Source: Collinsella sp. (GTDB taxonomy: Bacteria > Actinomycetota > Coriobacteriia > Coriobacteriales > Coriobacteriaceae). Taken from it: DNA of 19,491 nucleotides. The stretch covers positions 1 to 19,491 of the forward strand of contig WGSQ01000016.1 of NCBI GenBank assembly GCA_014871605.1. Reading direction: 5' to 3'. The notes under the pieces were generated by a model. The model was not told the origin of the DNA. It saw nothing but the letters and a program-made list of their open reading frames with translations, and ran no database searches. Position 1 is the first letter of the stretch. The number at the start of each line of letters is the position of its first letter. Made by a program: the position numbers and the translations under genes. This document shows positions 14,297-19,491 of this stretch, in pieces.

Positions 14297-17020
14297 TTAC
14301 TTCTTCTTTTTGCTTGGCATCGAGACTTTGATGCCTTGGGCGGACTTGGTCACGCGAGAGCGATTGGCTCCGGTACCCTTCTTTTTCTTGGGCTGGGCCT
14401 GGGCCACGCCCTCGAGTGCGCGGGCCTCGGCCTCGCGAACGATGCGGTCTTCGCGGCGCTGCGCCATGTCGGCGGCGAAGCGCTTGGCAAAACGCTCGGC
14501 CGTCGAACCCGTCGAGCTCACCTTGCCGCCACCGCGACCCAGGTGGACGCGCACACCGCGGCCAAAACCAGTTGCAGCATGACGACGACGCGGCTTGAGC
14601 AAATCCATCATCGTGGCGAGCTTAAAGAACACCGAGCAGGTAAAGACCACGATGACAGCCAAGATAACCATCTGGCCCATCGACAGGTTGGCAATAGACA
14701 GCAGCTCTGGGAATCCGATAACGCCCACCAGGATGCCGGCGACTACAAACACAAAGAGCACCACACGTAAGGGCTTGAGAGGCTGCGAGATGCGCCAGAT
14801 TAGGCTGACGCTCGCCGCGCACGACGTAAGCAGGCACATCGTAGACAGCGTAAGCTGGGTAAAGCCAAACACGCGCGCCACAAAGATATCGAGCGCCGCA
14901 GCCAAAATGACCGCAATCGACGCCGGCAGTGCCCGCTTGAGCACGTTCGTCAGGAACGACCCCTTCACGCGAGCATTGTTGGGCTCCAAGCCCAACACAA
15001 AGCCCGGCGCGCCGATGCAGAAGAAGTTAATGAGCGTCATCTGGATGGGCTCGAAGGGGTACGGCGGCAGCGCGATACACAGCGCCGCCAGGCCCATCGA
15101 GAACAGCGTCTTGGTCAGGAACAGCGAGGCCGAACGCTGCAGGTTGTTGATGGAGCGACGACCCTCGGCCACCACGGCGGGCATCGAGGCAAAGTCGTTG
15201 TCGACGAGTACGATCTCGGCCACGTTGCGCGCGGCATCGGAGCCGGCCGCCATGGCGACGGAGCAGTCGGCCTCCTTGAGCGCCAGCACGTCGTTGACGC
15301 CGTCGCCCGTCATGGCCACGGTGTGCTCGCGGCGCTTGAGCGCCTGCACGAGCTCGCGCTTCTGCTGCGGGGTCACACGACCAAAGACATGGTAGCGGTC
15401 CACTGCGGCGTCGAGCTTGGCCGGCGTATCGAGCGTCGTGGCGTCCACATAAGCGTCCGCCCCCGGCACGCCCACCACGCGCGCGATCGACGACACCGTA
15501 CGCGGGTCGTCACCACTGATCACGTTGAGGGTCACGCCCTGCTCGTTAAAGTAGCCGATGGTCTCGGCCGCCGAGGTGCGAATCTCGTCGCGGATGGTCA
15601 CAAAGCCCACGGGCTCGGCCTCGCCCACCATATCGCCATCGGGCGTAAAGCCATCCACGCGCGCTACCACGAGCACGCGGCAGGTATCGGCAAGCTCGGC
15701 GACACGGTTCTCGACCTGCGAAAAAACACGATCAGAGAGCACAAACTGCGCCGCACCCATCACATAGGAGCCCTGCGCAAACGACGCGCCGCTCCACTTT
15801 TTGGAGGACGAGAACGGAATGACCGACAGCGGCTCAGACACCTCGACCGGGCGGTCGGCGTAATAGTTGAGCAGCGCCTGGCAGGTCTCGTTGGCATCGG
15901 CCGAAGTCGCACGCGCGACGTTAGCCAGCGCAAAATCGAGCACTGTGGTATCGACGGGAACAGCCGCCTCGTCCGAGTCCACGCCAAAGCCAACACCCTC
16001 AACAGGCAGCGGGTAGGTGCCCTCGACCTCCATACGACCCGAGGTAATGGTGCCCGTCTTGTCTAGGCACAGCACGTCGACGCGAGCGAGCGTCTCGATG
16101 CAGTAGAGCTGCTGCGCCAGCACCTTGCGGCGGGCCAGGCGCACCGTGGCGATGGCGAGCACCGACGAGGTCAGCAGCACCAGGCCTTGCGGGATCATGC
16201 CCAGCAGGGCGCCCACCGTGGACAGCAGCGCCGACGAAGGCACATGACCAGCCAACAGCTCGGAGAAGCACCACGAAAGCGCGCTATCGCCCGGGGTTCC
16301 CGCGGCATCCCACAGCTCGCTCACACTTGAGGCAAAGAGTGCCAGGCCGAGCGGAATCATAATGAGGCTCGCGAAGCGTACGATGGCGTTGAGCGCGTTC
16401 ATGATCTCGGAATTGACCTTTTTGACGTACTTGGCCTCGTTATTAATTTTGTCCACGTAGTTGTCGGCGCCGACATGAATCACGCGGGCGCGCAGCAGGC
16501 CCGAGTCGATAAAGCTGCCGCTCATGAGCTCGGAACCGGGCTGTTTCTTGATAAGGTCGCTCTCGCCCGTCAGCAGGCTCTCGTTCACGAGAGCCTCGCC
16601 CGAAACCACCACGGCGTCGGCGGGAATCTGGTCGCCGCGCCCCAAGCGAATGATGTCGTCGAGCACGATCTGGTCCAAGTCGAGCTCCACCTCGGCGCCG
16701 TCGCGCACCGCGATGGCCTTCTTGGAGGTCAGCAGCGTGAGCTTATCAACCATCTTCTTGGAACGCATGGACTGAATGACGCCAATGGCGGTATTGAGGA
16801 ACACCACGAACAGGAACGTCAGATTCTTAAACGAACCGGTCAAAATGACCAGGAACGCCAAGATCACGTTGATCAAATTGAACAGCGTGCAGAGGTTCTC
16901 GATGATGAGCTCTTTGACCGACTTGGTCTTGAGCTCCATGTTGCGGTTGATCTTACCGGCGGCGATGCGCTCCTCGACCTCGGCGGTCGAGAGTCCGCGC
17001 TCGATATCCGTTGCTGCCAT
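14297..17020 (-). CDS. P-type cation-transporting ATPase (P2-like, CtpE-type) with basic C-terminal tail
   Basis: Counting from the GTG at 17035, the 912-residue frame has the P-type order: actuator motif LTGESD (155-160), phosphorylation site D325 in DKTGT, nucleotide-domain segment SSSKKWSGA, VFGRVTPQQKRELV and the hinge GDGVND (577-582). About ten membrane helices are predicted, four before D325 and six after. Helix 4 carries GMIPQGLVLLTS (279-290) where P2 pumps usually have PEGL, so cation specificity cannot be inferred from that motif. It resembles bacterial Ca2+/other cation pumps (CtpE-like); no CPC heavy-metal motif or HMA domain is present. Residues after about 814 form a roughly 100-residue basic tail ending in KKKK. 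The start is uncertain: ATG at 17020 is chosen, with GTG 17035 and ATG 17032 possible and no strong SD for any. Confidence 0.9.
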   Translation of the reverse strand: MAATDIERGLSTAEVEERIAAGKINRNMELKTKSVKELIIENLCTLFNLINVILAFLVILTGSFKNLTFLFVVFLNTAIGVIQSMRSKKMVDKLTLLTSKKAIAVRDGAEVELDLDQIVLDDIIRLGRGDQIPADAVVVSGEALVNESLLTGESDLIKKQPGSELMSGSFIDSGLLRARVIHVGADNYVDKINNEAKYVKKVNSEIMNALNAIVRFASLIMIPLGLALFASSVSELWDAAGTPGDSALSWCFSELLAGHVPSSALLSTVGALLGMIPQGLVLLTSSVLAIATVRLARRKVLAQQLYCIETLARVDVLCLDKTGTITSGRMEVEGTYPLPVEGVGFGVDSDEAAVPVDTTVLDFALANVARATSADANETCQALLNYYADRPVEVSEPLSVIPFSSSKKWSGASFAQGSYVMGAAQFVLSDRVFSQVENRVAELADTCRVLVVARVDGFTPDGDMVGEAEPVGFVTIRDEIRTSAAETIGYFNEQGVTLNVISGDDPRTVSSIARVVGVPGADAYVDATTLDTPAKLDAAVDRYHVFGRVTPQQKRELVQALKRREHTVAMTGDGVNDVLALKEADCSVAMAAGSDAARNVAEIVLVDNDFASMPAVVAEGRRSINNLQRSASLFLTKTLFSMGLAALCIALPPYPFEPIQMTLINFFCIGAPGFVLGLEPNNARVKGSFLTNVLKRALPASIAVILAAALDIFVARVFGFTQLTLSTMCLLTSCAASVSLIWRISQPLKPLRVVLFVFVVAGILVGVIGFPELLSIANLSMGQMVILAVIVVFTCSVFFKLATMMDLLKPRRRHAATGFGRGVRVHLGRGGGKVSSTGSTAERFAKRFAADMAQRREDRIVREAEARALEGVAQAQPKKKKGTGANRSRVTKSAQGIKVSMPSKKKK

Positions 17021-17047
17021 ACCACGTCCCATCACGTCGCGTCGGTA

Positions 17048-17085
17048 TAAGAAAAACCGCCCGGACCATGCGAGGTTCGGACGGT
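17048..17085 (-). terminator. Intrinsic terminator of the tRNA-Arg gene
   Basis: Minus-strand ACCGTCCG pairs with CGGGCGGT (eight pairs, one G-T). The stem continues after a one-base mismatch as ACC/GGT around a TCGCAT loop, and TTTTTCTTAT follows. It ends about 12 bases after the tRNA CCA and immediately before the ATPase start region, so the ATPase gene seems insulated from tRNA transcription. Confidence 0.9.
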
Positions 17086-17096
17086 CTTACGTTCGA

Positions 17097-17173
17097 TGGT
17101 GCCCCATGTTGGATTCGAACCAACGGCCTTCTGCTCCGGAGGCAGACGCTCTAATCCCCTGAGCTAATAGGGC
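17097..17173 (-). tRNA. tRNA-Arg (anticodon CCG)
   Basis: Read on the minus strand, a full cloverleaf is seen. The 7-bp acceptor stem GCCCTAT/ATGGGGC has one T-G pair. The D arm is GCTC...GAGC. The anticodon stem TCTGC/GCAGA has loop CTCCGGA, giving anticodon CCG, which reads CGG (Arg). The T arm is GTTGG-TTCGAAT-CCAAC. Discriminator A is followed by a genomically encoded CCA (17097-17099). It has a consensus promoter just upstream and a terminator just downstream, so it is a single-gene unit. CGG is a codon fairly common in GC-rich genomes. Confidence 0.96.
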
Positions 17174-17184
17174 GAACGACTGGC

Positions 17185-17214
17185 ATTATACCCAAGTGCG
17201 CCACGGGCTATCAA
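17185..17214 (-). promoter_or_regulatory. Strong promoter of the tRNA-Arg gene
   Basis: Minus-strand boxes are TTGATA (-35, 17209-17214) and a perfect TATAAT (-10, 17185-17190) with an 18-base spacer. An AT-rich run directly upstream of the -35 (about 17215-17232) looks like an UP element, as stable RNA promoters often have. Transcription should start only a few bases before the tRNA 5' end (about 17178). It drives transcription away from the divergent aro operon. Confidence 0.88.
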
Positions 17215-17266
17215 AATAAAAGAAAAAGCTTTGCAATTCCGAGGAAGACGCGGCGGAACGGCCCAC

Positions 17267-17296
17267 TTTAGAAGGCAAAAGCGAGTCGGATAGTAT
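17267..17296 (+). promoter_or_regulatory. Possible promoter of the aroF-tyrA-aroB operon
   Basis: Plus-strand TTTAGA (17267-17272) and TAGTAT (17291-17296) are separated by 18 bases; each matches four of six consensus bases. The alternative -10 TATAAA (17294-17299) overlaps it and has a poorer -35. Transcription would start near 17303, leaving about 75 bases of leader. The weak boxes fit a regulated rather than constitutive promoter. The location upstream of the aro genes supports the call, but no start site has been measured. Confidence 0.45.
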
Positions 17297-17328
17297 AAAC
17301 TCTCATGCACCATATATACACGACTCGC
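17281..17328 (+). repeat. Inverted repeat around the aro promoter -10 region
   Basis: GCGAGTCG (17281-17288) and CGACTCGC (17321-17328) are perfect 8-bp inverted repeats separated by 32 bases, with the proposed -10 box between them. The left arm lies in the spacer and the right arm about 20 bases after the start point. A further TTTTGCAAAA palindrome lies at about 17341-17351. This could be paired operator half-sites, or an RNA stem if transcription starts further upstream. The binding protein is unknown. Confidence 0.5.
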
Positions 17329-17377
17329 AATGCGGGCCGTTTTTGCAAAAGTTATCCATCGAGGTGAGAGGCACACC

Positions 17378-18397
17378 ATGATTGCAATTCTAAAGCAGAG
17401 CGCCAGCGACGAGGCCGTCAGCCATATCGTCAGCTGGATTGAGAAAAAAGGCCTGAAGACCGACGTCTCGCGCGGCGAGAACGAGACGATTATCGGCCTG
17501 GTGGGCGATACGACCAAGATCGACCCGTTCCTGCTCGAGTCCATGGATGTCGTCGAGCGCGTGCAGCGCGTCTCCGAGCCGTTCAAGCGCGCCAACCGCA
17601 AGTTCCACCCCGAGGACTCCGTCATCGACTGCGGTCACGGCGTCAAGATCGGCGGCGACCAGTTCCAGGTCATCGCCGGTCCCTGCTCCGTCGAGGGCGA
17701 GAACCTCATCCGCATCGCACGCCGCGTGAAGGCCGCCGGCGCCACGATGCTGCGCGGTGGCGCCTACAAGCCCCGCACCTCCCCCTACGCCTACCAGGGC
17801 ATGGGTCCCGCCGGCCTCGACCTGCTGTGCGAGGCGTCTACCGAGCTCGACATGCCGACCGTCACCGAGATCATGGACCCGCGCGACGTGCAAGTCTTCC
17901 TGGACAAGAAGATCGACGTTATGCAGATCGGCGCTCGCAACGCCCAGAACTTCCCCCTGCTCAAGGAGGTCGGCAAGACGCAGACCCCGATCCTGCTCAA
18001 GCGCGGCATGTCCGGCACCGTCGACGAGCTGCTTATGGCAGCCGAGTACATCATGAGCGAGGGCAACGACAACGTCATCCTGTGTGAGCGCGGCATCCGC
18101 ACCTTCGAGACCCGCACCCGCAACACCTTCGACCTCAACGCCGTGCCGGTGCTGCACCACCTGTCGCACCTGCCCGTTGTCGCCGACCCCAGCCACGCCA
18201 CCGGTTACACCCGCTATGTTGAGCCCATGGCGCTCGCCGCGACTGCATGCGGCGCCAACGGTCTGGAGATCGAGGTCCACGACGACCCGAGCCACGCTTG
18301 GTCCGACGGTGCTCAGGCCCTCACCCCCGCCCAGTTCGACGATACCATGCGCCGCATCCGCGCCATCCGCGAGGTCGTCTGCCAAGAGACCGTTTAG
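17378..18397 (+). CDS. aroF: 3-deoxy-7-phosphoheptulonate (DAHP) synthase with N-terminal regulatory domain
   Basis: DAHP synthase condenses PEP and erythrose-4-phosphate in the first shikimate step. The 339-residue protein has an N-terminal ferredoxin-like domain (about 1-70, MIAILKQSASDEAV...) followed by the TIM barrel with VIAGPCSVEG (98-107, C103 a metal ligand), LRGGAYKPRTSPYAYQG (125-141), the segment ICERGIRTFET-like (ILCERGIRTFE, 234-244), VADPSHATGYTRYV (268-281) and EIEVHDDPSHAWSDG (297-311). This is the type I-beta architecture seen in Thermotoga maritima (338 residues), where the N-terminal domain mediates feedback by tyrosine and phenylalanine. The ATG at 17378 is preferred over an upstream in-frame ATG (17330) because GAGGTGAGAGG ends six bases before it. 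It leads the operon with tyrA nine bases downstream. Confidence 0.96.
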   Translation: MIAILKQSASDEAVSHIVSWIEKKGLKTDVSRGENETIIGLVGDTTKIDPFLLESMDVVERVQRVSEPFKRANRKFHPEDSVIDCGHGVKIGGDQFQVIAGPCSVEGENLIRIARRVKAAGATMLRGGAYKPRTSPYAYQGMGPAGLDLLCEASTELDMPTVTEIMDPRDVQVFLDKKIDVMQIGARNAQNFPLLKEVGKTQTPILLKRGMSGTVDELLMAAEYIMSEGNDNVILCERGIRTFETRTRNTFDLNAVPVLHHLSHLPVVADPSHATGYTRYVEPMALAATACGANGLEIEVHDDPSHAWSDGAQALTPAQFDDTMRRIRAIREVVCQETV

Positions 18398-18406
18398 GAG
18401 TAGCCC

Positions 18407-19321
18407 ATGGGTACGGTGAGAAACGCACGCGTTAACCAGGGCGGCCCCAAGTGCGCCGGCATCGTCGGCCTTGGCCTCATCGGCGGCAGCTTTGCCCGCG
18501 GCTATGCGCAGGCGGGCGTCCGAGTGCTGGCCTGGGACCCCGATGACGATGTCATGACAGCCGCCAGCATGGGAACCGTTGCCGGCGAGCTCAACGACGA
18601 GACGCTCGGCGAATGCGACATCATCGTCCTGGCTTGCTACCCCGAGGCCTGCATCGAGTGGCTCGAGGCGCATGCCCAGGCCCTCGCCGACGCCACCGAC
18701 ACCGAGGCCATCATGGGCCCCGTGGTGATCGACACGGTGGGCGTGAAGGGCATCGTGTGCGAGCGTGCCTTTGAGCTCGCCCGCGAGCACGGCTTTTACT
18801 TTGTGGGCGCGCACCCCATGGCGGGCACCCAGTTCTCGGGCTACGCACACTCCCGCGCCGACCTGTTCCAGGGCGCGCCACTCGTTCTCGTGCCACCTGC
18901 GGTGAACGATGCCCTTAAGCTGGAGCTTTTGGGCCAGGTGCGCGAGATGGTGCGCCCCTTGGGCTTTGGTAAGTTCAGCGTGACCAGCGCCGCCGAGCAC
19001 GACCGCGTCATCGCGTTTACAAGCCAGCTTGCGCACGTGGTATCCAACGCCTACGTAAAGAGCCCGACCGCCCAGGTCCACCACGGCTTTTCGGCCGGTA
19101 GCTACCGCGATCTCACCCGCGTGGCGCACCTCAACCCGCAAATGTGGTCCGAGCTCATGATCGACGACGCCGATGCGCTCGCCTTCGAGATCGACCATCT
19201 GATCGAATCGCTCGGCGCCTACAGCCGCGCCCTTAAGGACCGCGACCAGCGCCATCTGGAGAATCTCCTTGCCGAGGGCGACCGCATCAAGCGCGCGCTC
19301 GACGACGAGACCTCCCACTAG
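18407..19321 (+). CDS. tyrA: Prephenate dehydrogenase (TyrA)
   Basis: TyrA oxidatively decarboxylates prephenate to 4-hydroxyphenylpyruvate, the tyrosine precursor, using NAD(P)+. The 304-residue product has a Rossmann fingerprint GLGLIGGSFA (21-30) after an N-terminal extension of about 12 residues, then VLAWDPDDD, DIIVLACYP, VVIDTVGVKG, and the catalytic-region motifs VGAHPMAGTQFSGY (133-146, H136) and AFTSQLAHVVSN. The remainder is the helical dehydrogenase domain. There is no C-terminal ACT domain and no fused chorismate mutase. The acidic WDPDDD after the second strand favours NAD+ rather than NADP+, by inference. ATG at 18407 follows AGGAG at six bases. It lies between aroF and aroB and is presumably co-transcribed. 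Confidence 0.94.
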   Translation: MGTVRNARVNQGGPKCAGIVGLGLIGGSFARGYAQAGVRVLAWDPDDDVMTAASMGTVAGELNDETLGECDIIVLACYPEACIEWLEAHAQALADATDTEAIMGPVVIDTVGVKGIVCERAFELAREHGFYFVGAHPMAGTQFSGYAHSRADLFQGAPLVLVPPAVNDALKLELLGQVREMVRPLGFGKFSVTSAAEHDRVIAFTSQLAHVVSNAYVKSPTAQVHHGFSAGSYRDLTRVAHLNPQMWSELMIDDADALAFEIDHLIESLGAYSRALKDRDQRHLENLLAEGDRIKRALDDETSH

Positions 19322-19357
19322 ACCACCCATCACGCCAGGTCGAAAGGACCGAAGCTT

Positions 19358-19491
19358 ATGGCGATTACCATCGATATCGACACCGCACGCCCCTACCAGG
19401 TGCATGGGGGCACGTTTTTGCTGGAAGAGGCCGGCCCGCTCGGTCGAGCCACCGCCGGCGGCGCGCGCGCCGTCATCGTGACGGACACCAA
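19358..19491 (+). CDS. aroB: 3-dehydroquinate synthase, N-terminal part (cut by window edge)
   Basis: AroB converts DAHP to 3-dehydroquinate, the second shikimate step. Only 44 residues are visible, beginning MAITIDIDTARPYQVHGGTFL and reaching ARAVIVTDTN. The YQVHGG strand and VIVTDTN match the usual start of AroB (VxIG... then VVIVTDxNV). ATG at 19358 is preceded by AAAGGA nine bases upstream and lies 36 bases after tyrA. The placement next to aroF and tyrA supports the assignment. The zinc and NAD+ sites lie beyond the window. Confidence 0.85.
   Translation, partial: MAITIDIDTARPYQVHGGTFLLEEAGPLGRATAGGARAVIVTDT

Noticed and set aside
17330..17377. In-frame ATG 16 codons upstream of the chosen aroF start
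   Set aside because: No SD precedes it, the added residues are not typical, and GAGGTGAGAGG stands directly before the ATG at 17378. The upstream ATG also lies just 2 bases after the inverted repeat.
17174..17377. T-box or trp-type attenuator leader upstream of aroF
   Set aside because: No T-box AGGGTGGNACC motif, no run of Trp/Tyr/Phe codons in a leader peptide, and no terminator hairpin with T-tract was found before aroF.
17390..19405. A 671-codon open frame on the minus strand opposite aroF, tyrA and aroB
   Set aside because: It mirrors three clear genes on the plus strand. The product is low-complexity Val/Gly/Ala/His-rich, matches no family, and such long antisense frames are expected opposite GC-rich genes with C/G third positions.

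Overview
The window is bacterial chromosome with densely packed genes. It looks like a Gram-positive, high-GC actinobacterial lineage, most likely class Coriobacteriia (Collinsella-like). This is inferred from GC-rich coding with a G/C-biased third position, several TTG/GTG starts with good Shine-Dalgarno (SD) sequences, the gene order, and the protein sequences. I could not run a taxonomic search. No phage, insertion sequence, CRISPR array or other mobile element is visible, and no gene-free stretch exceeds about 210 bases.

Layout. From 1 to 10969 everything is on the minus strand and reads right to left as one long cell-envelope/ribosome block: mreB, mreC, mreD, mrdA (PBP2), rodA, a DUF697-like protein, a radical SAM protein of the TIGR03960 type, its partner of the TIGR03936/DUF2344 type, then rplU (L21), rpmA (L27) and obgE (cut by the window edge). 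Gaps between genes are 10-33 bases or short overlaps, apart from the leader before rplU and the terminator-bearing gap before obgE. rplU-rpmA has its own sigma70-like promoter, whose -35 box contains the stop codon of the preceding gene. A hairpin with a T-tract separates rpmA from obgE.

From 11085 to 12943 (minus) lies a two-gene unit, a cyclophilin followed by a TPR/membrane protein, with a clear promoter. Next come a membrane-anchored double zinc-ribbon protein (13051-14193) and a large P-type cation ATPase with a lysine-rich C-terminal tail (14297-17020), both minus. A tRNA-Arg(CCG) gene with encoded CCA, a consensus promoter and an intrinsic terminator lies just upstream of the ATPase.

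From 17378 to the right edge the plus strand carries an aromatic amino-acid operon: aroF (DAHP synthase with an N-terminal regulatory ferredoxin-like domain), tyrA and the start of aroB. The tRNA and the aro operon are divergent and share a 204-base upstream region. That region holds both promoters and an 8-bp perfect inverted repeat around the proposed aro -10 box.

How the genes fit together: MreB/C/D with PBP2 and RodA form the elongasome that builds lateral cell-wall peptidoglycan. The radical SAM pair often neighbours L21/L27 and mre genes in Gram-positive bacteria, but its function is not established. aroF and aroB catalyse the first two shikimate steps and tyrA directs prephenate to tyrosine. 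The least explained parts are the DUF697-like protein inside the elongasome operon, the cyclophilin/TPR/zinc-ribbon group, and the tailed ATPase with a variant membrane motif.
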